64,000 nt of DNA from positions 111,771 through 175,770 of the forward strand of contig NZ_JAFREP010000026.1 of the NCBI RefSeq assembly GCF_017377855.1. The letters are read 5' to 3'. The translations under genes and the position numbers were made by a program. Positions 36,449-45,379 of the stretch are shown here, in pieces (the first letter of the stretch is position 1; each line of letters starts with the position of its first letter). The notes under the pieces are model-generated. The model saw nothing but the letters and a program-made list of their open reading frames with translations. It was not told the origin of the DNA and ran no database searches. Origin of the DNA: Acanthopleuribacter pedis (GTDB taxonomy: Bacteria > Acidobacteriota > Holophagae > Acanthopleuribacterales > Acanthopleuribacteraceae).

Positions 36449-37812
36449 TAGTACATGCTCCAGAGTTGCATGGTGAGGTAGCTGCGCCAGGGTGCGGCGC
36501 GGTTGGGGTCGAGGTCGGGGGTGTGTTGTTGAACCACTTTTTTGACGCCGAGGTCGCCGCCGAGGAAGACATCGGGATCGCCGCGGCCGCGCAGTTTGGC
36601 GTAATTGACCGTCCAGGGGCCGATACCTTTGAGGGCGAGCCAAGCCTCGGGTTGGTCGGGTTCCGGGTGGGTCAGGTAGTGGTGGGCCAGGGTTGCCAGG
36701 GTGTTTTTACGGGATTGCGGCATTTTTAGGAAACTGAGGTCGGCCGCGGCGACGGCCCGGGGAGTTGGGAAAAAACGTTGGCTGCCTTGGGTTTCACCGA
36801 GGGTCTCGATCAGGGTACGCACCAGTTTTTTGGCCGCCACAACGGTCACCTGTTGGCCGAGCACCGCGCGCACGCCCGCCTCGAACATCGTCCACTGGCC
36901 GGGAATGCGCAGACCTTGTTTGAGCGGGAAGGGTTCGGGGAGGCATTCGCGCAGGGTGGCGAACACGGCTTCGCTGTCGACATCCAAATCGAGCAGGCGG
37001 CGGATGCGTTGGATGGTCGGGCGCAACGCCTGTAAATCGTCCAGTTCGATGCTGACCTGGAATCGGTTTTTGGTGGGCTGGTGGATCGCGTGGAAGGAAC
37101 CGGTGACGCCGTCGTGTTGGAAGGTGCGGCGGTAGCTGTTTGCGTCGCAGGCATCGAGGCCTTCGATGGTGCGCGCGGCCAAAAAGGGTTGAACTTGGTC
37201 CCAGTTGTAGGGGGGCCGGTAGCTGAGATCGAGTTGGATGGTTTCGGATGCCGGGTTGGTTTGGCGGCGCACCTGGGTGGGGGTGAGTTTGAGGTTTTTT
37301 TGGAAACAGTCGTTGAAGCGGCGCACGCTGTTAAACCCGCTCGCGACCGCGACTTGGTGGATCGGGAGTTGGGTTTGGTGTAGCAGTTGTTTGGCGAACA
37401 GACACTGTTGGTAGAGCGCGTAGGTTTTGGGGGAGAGGCCGAGGTGTTTTTGAAACAGTTGGCGCAGGTAGCGGTCGCCGACACCGAGGCGCTCGGCGAA
37501 TTCGGGCAAATTTTGATCCTGTAAATCGCCACGGTGGATCAGGGCGATGGCGCGGCTGAGGGTGGTGTCGACGCCGTTCCAAACGGCCGAGTTGGGCGCG
37601 CAATCGGGACGGCAACGCAGGCAGGGGCGGAAGCCGGCTTGGGCGGCCTGGGCGGCACTGGGGTAATAACGGACATTTTCTTCCTTGGGGCTGGGGGCGG
37701 GACAGATCGAGCGGCAATAAATGCCGGTGGTGAGCACGGCGGTAAAAAATTGGCCGTCGAAGCGCGCGTCGCGTGAGCGCCGGGCGCGTTGGCAGGTGTG
37801 CGGCTGAAGCAT
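36448..37812 (-). CDS. Ada-AlkA fusion: methyl-sensing AraC regulator with DNA-3-methyladenine glycosylase
   Basis: A 454-residue fusion. Residues 8-80 are the Ada zinc domain (RDARFDGQFFTAVLTTGIYC, then RPCLRC) with ligands Cys33, Cys37, Cys64 and Cys67; this domain senses methylphosphotriesters. An AraC-type helix-turn-helix follows at about 85-185 (LGVGDRYLRQLFQKHLGLSP, ASGFNSVRRFNDCFQ). Then come the AlkA N-domain and an HhH-GPD glycosylase (LGQQVTVVAAKKL, LKGIGPWTVNY) with the catalytic Asp in GGDLGVKK. So one protein may both induce the alkylation response and excise damaged bases. Start at ATG 37812, with GAGGAAC upstream. The open frame continues to 38307, but that part is tandem-repeat sequence and is rejected as coding. 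Confidence 0.92.
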   Translation of the reverse strand: MLQPHTCQRARRSRDARFDGQFFTAVLTTGIYCRSICPAPSPKEENVRYYPSAAQAAQAGFRPCLRCRPDCAPNSAVWNGVDTTLSRAIALIHRGDLQDQNLPEFAERLGVGDRYLRQLFQKHLGLSPKTYALYQQCLFAKQLLHQTQLPIHQVAVASGFNSVRRFNDCFQKNLKLTPTQVRRQTNPASETIQLDLSYRPPYNWDQVQPFLAARTIEGLDACDANSYRRTFQHDGVTGSFHAIHQPTKNRFQVSIELDDLQALRPTIQRIRRLLDLDVDSEAVFATLRECLPEPFPLKQGLRIPGQWTMFEAGVRAVLGQQVTVVAAKKLVRTLIETLGETQGSQRFFPTPRAVAAADLSFLKMPQSRKNTLATLAHHYLTHPEPDQPEAWLALKGIGPWTVNYAKLRGRGDPDVFLGGDLGVKKVVQQHTPDLDPNRAAPWRSYLTMQLWSMY

Positions 37813-37939
37813 GGCTGTGTTCCTCGTTGGTGTACAGTGTCGGGGCCCGCCGACCCTTTGAACTATAAACCCGTCTTCGTCACGAGGCCGGCCATATTCG
37901 GAACTGAACCTTCCGCGCGGGTGCCCGCTCGGGCCGATT

Positions 37940-38240
37940 GCGGGTACAAAAGGCCGAAGAGGGCGCAAACCAAACGCAAAAGCCGGCGCGAACCAGTAGG
38001 TACCCCGCCATGGAGGGTACAACCCAACCGAAAAACTAGCGCGAATCGGAAGGGACGCCGGCGTGGACCGCGCAACCCAACCGCAAAAACCGGCGAGAAC
38101 CGGAAGGGACGCCGGCGTGGACCGCGCAACCCAACCGCAAAAACCGGCGAGAACCAGAAGGTACGCCGGCGCGAAGGATACAACCCAACCGCAATAGCTG
38201 GCCCAACCAGGATGGTACGCCGGCGTGCAAACCGGTGGCA
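37940..38240. repeat. 54-bp tandem repeat array
   Basis: About five units of 54 bp. The two best, from about 38045 to 38152, are nearly identical (core GGAAGGGACGCCGGCGTGGA then CCGCGCAACCCAACCGCAAA). Outer units are degenerate. It lies upstream of ada-alkA, divergent from the TonB receptor gene. Both strands read open through it because 54 is a multiple of three. No other gene is recognised in 37813-38577. Confidence 0.8.
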
Positions 38241-38264
38241 CGGCAACGCCGTGCAGGATTTCAG

Positions 38265-38310
38265 CCCATGGTAGGGACCCGGCGCGAAGCAGGCGGGGCC
38301 CTACCATGGG
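38265..38310. repeat. Perfect 12-bp inverted repeat
   Basis: CCCATGGTAGGG at 38265-38276 and its exact complement at 38299-38310, with a 22-base loop that adds CCC/GGG pairing. It sits at the edge of the tandem array. Purpose unknown; no T run follows on either side. Confidence 0.7.
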
Positions 38311-38577
38311 TTAGCTAGAACAATTTAAGGTGCGCTGTAAGTGCACCGGAGCAGTGGACGGGGAAGATGTTCAGACAAAGCCTTGCGGATGACAGTCACC
38401 TGAAAAGCGTTGCCTGATTAGAGCCTTGCAAGTGACCGTCTTCTACAAAATATTGAGAATAAAGCGATTCCATCAATTTTTTTTGCGCCCGAAGTCTTGT
38501 GTTAGGATGTTTTCTGTCGGTGCTTTGCCGCGGTTTGTCGTTTTTCGGCTGATTTCGCCCTCAGGAGGCATGCTGTC

Positions 38578-40857
38578 ATGCGAGACTTTGGACCCTTCCA
38601 GTTGGTCGCCTCATTCGTTTTTGCCCTCTCTTTTTTACCCCTTGCCGCCCAAGACACCGAGGTCTCGGAAGAGTTCGACGTGCTCGAAGAAATCACCGTC
38701 ACCGCCCGCAAACAGGAGGTACGCCTTCAGGAAGCCGCCGTTGCCATCAGCGCCGTCGACGGCATTCAGCTCGACCAAGCCGCGGTCACCAAACTCGACG
38801 ACTTCAACAGCTTCGTCCCCGGCCTGCACATCAGCAAAAACGACGGCGCCGGCCGTGTGGTCGCCATCCGCGGCGTCGGCTGGGAAACCGCCCAAAACCT
38901 CAGCACCCAACCCGGCGTCCTCATTTACATCAACGGGGTTTACCTGGCCAACCCGCTCGCGCTCGGCCTACACCTCGGTGACATCGAACGCATCGACGTC
39001 CTGCGCGGCCCGCAAGGCACCGAATACGGCCAAAGCGCCACCGGCGGCGCGATCAACATCATCACCAAAAAACCGGAGCTAGGCCAAACCAACGGCACCC
39101 TTGAACTCCAAATCGGCGATTACGCCTTAATCAATGGTCGCGGTCGGGTCAATGTCGCACTCGGTGACAAAGCCGCGCTCGCCTTCTCGCTGCAAAGCAC
39201 CCAACGCGACGGTTTTGCCGAAATTAGCGGCACCGAGCTGGACGGCTACCAACTCGACGACGCCGACAGTGTCACCGGCAACCTCGCCCTTTCTTTCCAG
39301 CCCAACAGCGCGGTTTCCTTCGACCTGGTCGCCTCCTGGCAAGACTCGGATCAAAACGGCGCGGCCCAAAAACACATCGACGATCCCAACCGCGACCCAC
39401 GCCGCCTCACCCAGGATTCGCCCAGCACCTTCGCCCTCGAGAACATGCACCTCTCGGCGGTGCTCGAATGGCGCACCCCCTGGCGCTTCTCCTTTAAATC
39501 GCTCACCGGTTACCAAGACCTCGAAAAGAACCAAACCCTCGACGGCGACCGCCTTACCAGCGAACTGACCTCGGTCAACCTCACCGGCTTTTTCCCCGCC
39601 AACTTCGATTACCTGCCCTACTGGGACAACAAAAGCAAAGCGGTCAGCCAAGAGTTCAACCTAACCGGCAGCGGTGAAACCCTCGATTGGGTGGTCGGCC
39701 TGTATTACCTCGACCACGAAAATGACAATGATTTCCTCGAAGCGGTCGGCCCCGGTCGCGTCGAAGACTTTAGCGAGGTGCTCGACAACCCCTCGCCCGA
39801 AAACCTGCCGCCCTTTCAAGCACCCCTCGAATTCGTCGAAACCCGTGTGCTAACTCGCGAAGACAGCGCGGCCTACGGCCAAATCACGAAACGGTACGGC
39901 GAAAAAACCGCGCTCACCCTTGGCGCGCGCTACCAACGCGATGAATCCGAGGACGTCGCCACCCAGTTCTGGTTCAACGACAGCCGGCAAGTCCTGGTCG
40001 ACAAAGAATGGACCTGGAAAGTGGGCCTCGACTACCGCGTCAACGCCGATCACTTCCTCTACGGCTTGGTCTCCACCGGCTGGAAAAACGGCGGCAACAA
40101 TCCCGGCGCCCTCAACGGTGCCCTCCAGGTGCCGGTCCAGTTCGCGCCCGAAACCCTGACCGCTTTTGAAATCGGCAGCAAAAATCAGTTCCTTGGCCGG
40201 CGCGCCCGGCTGAATCTGACAGCCTTCTACTACGACTACGAAGATTACCAATTCATCCAAGAAGATCCGGTACCCTTTGCCGGTGGGACCGGAAATATCC
40301 CGGCGGTGACCATCTACGGGTTCGAAAGCGAATTCAGTTGGTTGCTCAACGACCGTTGGCGGCTGGACGGCCATGTCGCCTTCCTCGACGGTGAAATCGA
40401 CAGCGATTTGGTGACCCTCGATACGGTGGATTTCCTCAACTCCGGCTTCGGCCGTTTTACCGAAACCGGCGTAGCCGACCGGGCAAGCCTGAGCGTGAAT
40501 CTGCGCGGCAATACCCCACCCAAGTTGGTGGAACAATCCGGCCGCCTGCGGCTGGCCTATCAGGTGCCTTACGACAACGGACGGTTCCTGCGGTTCGGCG
40601 CGGAAGGCCTTTATCGCGGCGAGTACCAGTACCGCGTGTTCAACAACCCGCTGACGGATCGGGTGCCTTCCTACAGCATCTTCAACACCTTCGCCATCGT
40701 GGAGACCGGCAAAATCGCCGCGACCCTGGCCGTAACCAATCTCGGCGACAAAGACGGCGTTAACGCGCGTTATTCCAACCCCTTCGGGTTACACACCACC
40801 AGCGATGAGTTCATCCCGCCCCGCCAAATCACCCTAAAAGTTCGCTACAACTTTTAG
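38578..40857 (+). CDS. TonB-dependent outer-membrane receptor
   Basis: Outer-membrane gated channel of 759 residues. A signal peptide ends at LPLAAQ (about 25). A TonB-box-like EEITVTARKQ follows, then the plug domain with IRGVGWE, GVLIYINGVYLANP, IERIDVLRGPQGTEYGQSAT and GGAINIITKKP. The remainder is a 22-strand barrel pattern ending KVRYNF with a terminal Phe. AGGAGG lies nine bases before the ATG. Plug and barrel resemble receptors for large organic ligands (the IPR-type with VTARKQ), but the ligand cannot be read from sequence. Convergent with the RND operon. Confidence 0.93.
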   Translation: MRDFGPFQLVASFVFALSFLPLAAQDTEVSEEFDVLEEITVTARKQEVRLQEAAVAISAVDGIQLDQAAVTKLDDFNSFVPGLHISKNDGAGRVVAIRGVGWETAQNLSTQPGVLIYINGVYLANPLALGLHLGDIERIDVLRGPQGTEYGQSATGGAINIITKKPELGQTNGTLELQIGDYALINGRGRVNVALGDKAALAFSLQSTQRDGFAEISGTELDGYQLDDADSVTGNLALSFQPNSAVSFDLVASWQDSDQNGAAQKHIDDPNRDPRRLTQDSPSTFALENMHLSAVLEWRTPWRFSFKSLTGYQDLEKNQTLDGDRLTSELTSVNLTGFFPANFDYLPYWDNKSKAVSQEFNLTGSGETLDWVVGLYYLDHENDNDFLEAVGPGRVEDFSEVLDNPSPENLPPFQAPLEFVETRVLTREDSAAYGQITKRYGEKTALTLGARYQRDESEDVATQFWFNDSRQVLVDKEWTWKVGLDYRVNADHFLYGLVSTGWKNGGNNPGALNGALQVPVQFAPETLTAFEIGSKNQFLGRRARLNLTAFYYDYEDYQFIQEDPVPFAGGTGNIPAVTIYGFESEFSWLLNDRWRLDGHVAFLDGEIDSDLVTLDTVDFLNSGFGRFTETGVADRASLSVNLRGNTPPKLVEQSGRLRLAYQVPYDNGRFLRFGAEGLYRGEYQYRVFNNPLTDRVPSYSIFNTFAIVETGKIAATLAVTNLGDKDGVNARYSNPFGLHTTSDEFIPPRQITLKVRYNF

Positions 40858-40883
40858 GGCGCTCGGCAAAGGCGGGAAGGCGT

Positions 40884-43800
40884 TTAGGTCGTCGGATTGG
40901 GCGTCGGCATGGGCATTGGTGTCTCGGGTGCCGGCGCGGGTTCGTTGCGGTAGACGATGGTGAACAGCGTGGGCACCACTACCAGCACCAGTACCGTCGA
41001 CGCCGCCATCCCAAAGATCAAGCTGATCGCGAGTGGGATCATGATTTGCGCCTGCATGCTGGTTTCGGTCAGCAGCGGCATCAAACCGGCGATGGTGGTC
41101 AGTGAGGTTAGCAGCACGGCGCGGAAGCGATCCCGCGCCGCCCCGCGCGCGGCCTCGATGATGTCCTGTCCCTCGGCGCGTCGGTTTTTGATGAAGGTCA
41201 CCAGCAGGATCGAGTCGTTGACGACGACCCCCATCAGCGAGACAAACCCCAGGGCGCTGGGCATGGTGAAGGGGTAACCCATCAAGAGGTGCCCCCAAAT
41301 CGCGCCCACCAAACTCAGCGGAATCGCGCTCATCACGATCAAGGGTTCGCGGTAGCTTTCGAACTGGAAACTCAGCAGCACAAACACCGCGGTCAAACCC
41401 AAGATCATGCCGCGCATCAGCGAGCTGCCGGTATCGCCGGATTCTTCCGACTCACCTTTAATCTTCATGGTCAGGTCGGGGTAGTCCGCTTTGAATTGCG
41501 GCAGGAACGCGCTTTTAAGGGTGCGCATCAGCTCGGCCACGTTGGCTTTGTCCGTATCCACATCGCCGGTAATGGTCAAGCTACGGCGGCCGTTCATGCG
41601 GTTGATGCGGCCGTAACCGCGCCCTTCCATCGAGACCTCGGCGATGGCGGTGAGTTGGGTTTGGCGTCCGTTGGGGAGGGTGACGTAGAAGGACTCGAGA
41701 TCGGTGATGCTGTTGCGGTCCTCTTGGTCGAGGCGCACGTCGATTTCATAAGTCTCTTGGTTGACCTGAATCTCGCGCGCGGTGCGGCCGAAGTAGGCGG
41801 TCCGCAGTTGTTCCGCCACCGACGCCGCGGTGATCCCCAACCCGTAAGTTCCTTCCTTTAAACGCACTTGCAGCTCGGGTTTGCCAGGCTTGAGGTCGTC
41901 TTTGAGATCGGCGACACCGACGAAAGTGTCGAGGAAGGATTGCAGTTGATGGGAGGCCGCTTTCATGCGGTCCAGGTCCTCGCCCGCGATCTGAATCTCA
42001 ATCGGATTGCCCGCCGGACCCAGGTTGGGTTCCGTGTAGTTGATTTGCAGGACGTCCGCCGGTTCACCCGTTTTGGCGCGCCAGCGGTCCTTGAGTTCGT
42101 TGAGCGTGCCGACGCGGGTTTCCGCGTGGAGTAAGTCCAGGCTGACCGTGGCCACGTGGGTCCCGGAGACCCCGGCGTCCGCGTTTTGGTTGTACTGCAC
42201 GTTGATGTGTTTGACCAGGTTTTGGCCGTCGGGTTGCACCGCTTTGTCTTCCTCGTTGATTGCTTTGATCGCATCAACGAGTTTGGCGACGACCGCCTCG
42301 GTTTTCTTGAGCGGCGTGCCTTGGGGCAGCAGGACGCGGGCCTCCAAAACCTCACCGTCGATGCTGGGAAAGGCTTGGAATTTGAGAATGCCGCCCGCGA
42401 ACATCGCGAGGGACCCGACAAAGACCGCGATCACCAAACCCAGCGTCAGGTAACGGTAGTGAATCGCGCGGTCGACCAGGCGACCGACCACTTTTTCGCG
42501 TAGGCGCTCAAAACCCGCGTCAAAGCGTTGCCGCCAGGGTGGGACCTTGAGCGCGTTGGGATGGCTCATCGAGTGGGCCAGGTGGTTGGGCAGGATCAGG
42601 AAGGCTTCGATCAGGCTGACGAAAATGACCACGATCAACACAATCGGCATCACGCGCAGGACCTTGCCGAGGTTGCCGGAGAGCATCGTGATCGGCCCGA
42701 AAACCGCGATCGTGGTGATAAACGAGGAGATGACGCCGGCTTTGACCTCGGACACGCCGTTGATCACCGATTCCATCGCATTTTCGCCTTTGCGCAGGTG
42801 GGTCGCCACGTTTTCCGCGATCACAATCGCGTCGTCCATCAACAGGCCCAGGGCCAGCAACAGGCCGACCATGGTGATCATGTTAATCGTCATGCCGATT
42901 TGGGGGAGGATGAAGAAGGCGCCCAGGAAGGAAACCGGCAAACCCATGGTCACCCAGAAGCTGAGGCGCCAGTTGAAAAACAGCCACAGCGTGAAAAACA
43001 CGAGGAGCAGGCCTTGCCACGCATTTTTGATCAGCATTTGCAGGCGGTCGCGGGAAATCGAGGTCAAATCGCGGGTGATGGTGAGCGTCACGCCGTGGGG
43101 TGCCTGGGCTTGTTCGGTCTCCACGAATTGCGTGACGCGGTCGTAAATGGTTAAGGCGTCCTGGTTGGTGGTTTTCTCGATTTTGAGCATCGCCGCGCGA
43201 CGGCCGTTAAACAACACCTTGGCTTCATCCAAATCGAAGCGGTCGCTAATGGTGGCAATGTCGCCGAGGCGTACCTCGCCCCCGTCGCGGTTGCCCGCGA
43301 TGACCAGGTTCCGCAATGCCTCGGGTCGGCGGCGTTCCTCCATCAGGCGCACCACCAGGTTGCGTTCGTCCGTTTCCATCGTGCCCGCGGCCATGTCGAG
43401 GCTTTGACCCGCGACGCGGTCGGCCAATTGGCTGGGGCTCAAACCCAACGACAGCAGGCGCGCCGTCGGCACCTCAATACGCAATTGGTGGTCGGAAAAA
43501 CCGCTGATCGAGACCAGCGAAATGTCCGGCAGTTGTTGCAGGCGATCCTTGACCATCTCGCTGTAGGCCTTGAGGTCGGTTTCGTTGAGGTCGCCGGTCA
43601 CCGCGATGGACACCACCTGTTGTTTGTCGCCCGAGGTTTCGATGATGGGTTCCTCGACCTGGTCGGGAAAATCGTTGATGGCTTCGATCTGGGTTTTGAC
43701 CTCGCCCAAAAAGGCTTGGAAATCGGCGTCTTCCTCGGCTTCCACCGTGATCACACCCACCCCTTCTTGGGCTTTGGCCGTGACTTCTTTGACGTAGGCC

Positions 43801-44015
43801 ACCCCGTCGACCGCGTCTTCAACCCGCTGGATCACCGCTTCTTCCACCTCGCCGGCCGTGGCGCCGGGGTAGGCGATGGAGATGTTCACCAGCGGGACGA
43901 TGAAGTTGGGAAAGGTTTCCCGTTGCAGGGTGGGAATGGCCACCAGACCCATGATCAGGAGCATCGCCATCAAAAGGTTGGCCGCCGTGGGGTGTTTGGT
44001 AAAAAACGAAATCAT
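40884..44015 (-). CDS. RND efflux permease (AcrB/HAE-type)
   Basis: Last gene of the tetR-tolC-adaptor-permease operon, 1043 residues. It begins ISFFTKHPTAANLLMAMLLI. The TM4 motif GLLMDDAIVIAENV keeps the Asp-Asp proton-relay pair, unlike the two permeases at 8.4-14.6 kb. The second half has LSFQFESYREPLIVMSAI and GVVVNDSILLVTFIKNRR. Its start overlaps the adaptor stop by 4 bp. Length is normal. Substrate unknown. Confidence 0.93.
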   Translation of the reverse strand: MISFFTKHPTAANLLMAMLLIMGLVAIPTLQRETFPNFIVPLVNISIAYPGATAGEVEEAVIQRVEDAVDGVAYVKEVTAKAQEGVGVITVEAEEDADFQAFLGEVKTQIEAINDFPDQVEEPIIETSGDKQQVVSIAVTGDLNETDLKAYSEMVKDRLQQLPDISLVSISGFSDHQLRIEVPTARLLSLGLSPSQLADRVAGQSLDMAAGTMETDERNLVVRLMEERRRPEALRNLVIAGNRDGGEVRLGDIATISDRFDLDEAKVLFNGRRAAMLKIEKTTNQDALTIYDRVTQFVETEQAQAPHGVTLTITRDLTSISRDRLQMLIKNAWQGLLLVFFTLWLFFNWRLSFWVTMGLPVSFLGAFFILPQIGMTINMITMVGLLLALGLLMDDAIVIAENVATHLRKGENAMESVINGVSEVKAGVISSFITTIAVFGPITMLSGNLGKVLRVMPIVLIVVIFVSLIEAFLILPNHLAHSMSHPNALKVPPWRQRFDAGFERLREKVVGRLVDRAIHYRYLTLGLVIAVFVGSLAMFAGGILKFQAFPSIDGEVLEARVLLPQGTPLKKTEAVVAKLVDAIKAINEEDKAVQPDGQNLVKHINVQYNQNADAGVSGTHVATVSLDLLHAETRVGTLNELKDRWRAKTGEPADVLQINYTEPNLGPAGNPIEIQIAGEDLDRMKAASHQLQSFLDTFVGVADLKDDLKPGKPELQVRLKEGTYGLGITAASVAEQLRTAYFGRTAREIQVNQETYEIDVRLDQEDRNSITDLESFYVTLPNGRQTQLTAIAEVSMEGRGYGRINRMNGRRSLTITGDVDTDKANVAELMRTLKSAFLPQFKADYPDLTMKIKGESEESGDTGSSLMRGMILGLTAVFVLLSFQFESYREPLIVMSAIPLSLVGAIWGHLLMGYPFTMPSALGFVSLMGVVVNDSILLVTFIKNRRAEGQDIIEAARGAARDRFRAVLLTSLTTIAGLMPLLTETSMQAQIMIPLAISLIFGMAASTVLVLVVVPTLFTIVYRNEPAPAPETPMPMPTPNPTT

Positions 44016-45379
44016 GGCTGAACCCCCTGGGCCGCAACGTATTGTTGGATGCGGTCGCGGTTGTCGGTGTCCTCGCTGGGATCCAGCAGCATGCCCACCG
44101 CGGGGACCTCGATGTCGCTGAGCACGACGCGGTCGCCCTCGCTCAGGCCCGCCGCGATTTCGGTGTAGCCGTCTTGGGTTACCCCGCGTTTTACCCTGAT
44201 GCGTTTGAGTTGATTGTTCGCGTCGGCCAAAAACAGTTCATTGCCGTGCAGCGCGCTTTCGGGTACCAAAAAGCCTTGGCGCGGGCGGCCTTTCACCACC
44301 ACCTTGCACAACATGCCCTTGACCAAGGGCGGGCGCACGCCGGGTTTGGCGTCGCGGTAGGGTTCGTTGACCGTGACGATCACGCCGAGCATGCGGGTTT
44401 CGGGGTCCAGCGATGCGTCGAAGCGGCTGAACCGCGCGGGCCAGGTATTTTTGATGCGCCCTTCCAAGCTGACTTCCGCGCTGAGACCCAGTTGATTGAA
44501 GATTTGCGGGGACGGCGTGAAGTCGATGGGTCGGTTGCTCGCGCCGTGGGGCATCAGCCCGTGCAGTTTTTCCATCACCAACCCCGTTTTGATTTCCGCC
44601 GCCGCCAAGTTACTGACCTCGGCCAGCACGTTCCCGGCAAAAACCGCCTGACCTTCTTCGATCTTTTTGCTGTTAATGCGACCGTCAAACGGCATGCGAA
44701 TTTCGGTTTGGGTGAGGCGGCGTTCGCTGTCGGCGACCTGGGCCGCGTATTGTTTTTGCTGGGCTTCCAGTTGGCGGCGCTGGGTGGGGATCGTGCTCAG
44801 TTGGTTTTCCAAATTCTGCACCGAAATGCGACCGCGCACCAATTCGCTTTCGGCTTGGTCCATCAGGGTTTCGGAGATCGAACCCTCTCCGGCGAGGGAC
44901 AGGTTGCGGCGGAAGTTGCGTTCCTGCAGCGCCAAACTCTTTTTTTCCAGCTTGAGGTTGGCCTGTAAGTTCTGTTCTTCCAGGTTGAGCTGCTGCAAGT
45001 TGGCCACAATCGATTCGTATTGGGCTTGGTTGCGGGTCAGCGCGATTTCGTATTCGCTTGGGTCGATACGGAACAGAACCGTACCCTCCGCCAGGAGTGA
45101 GCCCGCTTTGACGTCGGGGTTGAGGTACACCAAACGCCCGCCGACCTCCGCCACCGCTTGCCATGATTTGTCGGGTTCCACCGTGCCGTAACCCGCCGCG
45201 GTGGGGGTGAAGGTGACCGGCGCGGCCGTGAGCACGCGAATCGCTTTGCCGACCACGTGGGTTTCTTCTTTTTGCGGCGCTTTTCTGCCGCCGACCATCC
45301 ACACCAAAAGGCCGAGGGCCAGCACCACCGGCGGGAGTACCGCCCATTTAGATTGAAGACGTCTTGTTGTTTGGCTCAT
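44012..45379 (-). CDS. RND efflux periplasmic adaptor
   Basis: Membrane fusion protein of 455 residues. An N-terminal anchor (WAVLPPVVLALGLLVWMVGG) precedes the lipoyl, alpha-hairpin (long coiled-coil segments LQQLNLEEQNLQANLKLEKK) and barrel domains. The lipoyl halves are GGRLVYLNPDVKAGSLL and IRMPFDGRINSKKIEEGQAV. AAGGAG lies just before the ATG at 45379, which overlaps the stop of the TolC-fusion gene by 4 bp. It should bridge the fused TolC-type channel and the downstream permease. Confidence 0.9.
   Translation of the reverse strand: MSQTTRRLQSKWAVLPPVVLALGLLVWMVGGRKAPQKEETHVVGKAIRVLTAAPVTFTPTAAGYGTVEPDKSWQAVAEVGGRLVYLNPDVKAGSLLAEGTVLFRIDPSEYEIALTRNQAQYESIVANLQQLNLEEQNLQANLKLEKKSLALQERNFRRNLSLAGEGSISETLMDQAESELVRGRISVQNLENQLSTIPTQRRQLEAQQKQYAAQVADSERRLTQTEIRMPFDGRINSKKIEEGQAVFAGNVLAEVSNLAAAEIKTGLVMEKLHGLMPHGASNRPIDFTPSPQIFNQLGLSAEVSLEGRIKNTWPARFSRFDASLDPETRMLGVIVTVNEPYRDAKPGVRPPLVKGMLCKVVVKGRPRQGFLVPESALHGNELFLADANNQLKRIRVKRGVTQDGYTEIAAGLSEGDRVVLSDIEVPAVGMLLDPSEDTDNRDRIQQYVAAQGVQP

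Noticed and set aside
37940..38240. CRISPR array
   Set aside because: Contiguous 54-bp tandem units with no spacers.
37813..38307. N-terminal extension of the Ada-AlkA frame, and a plus-strand ORF over the same DNA
   Set aside because: It is the 54-bp tandem array read through in frame; the conserved Ada domain begins right after the ATG at 37812, which has its own ribosome-binding site.
40957..44121. Long plus-strand ORFs opposite the RND permease at 40.9-44 kb
   Set aside because: Antisense shadows; the minus strand carries a full-length, motif-complete permease.
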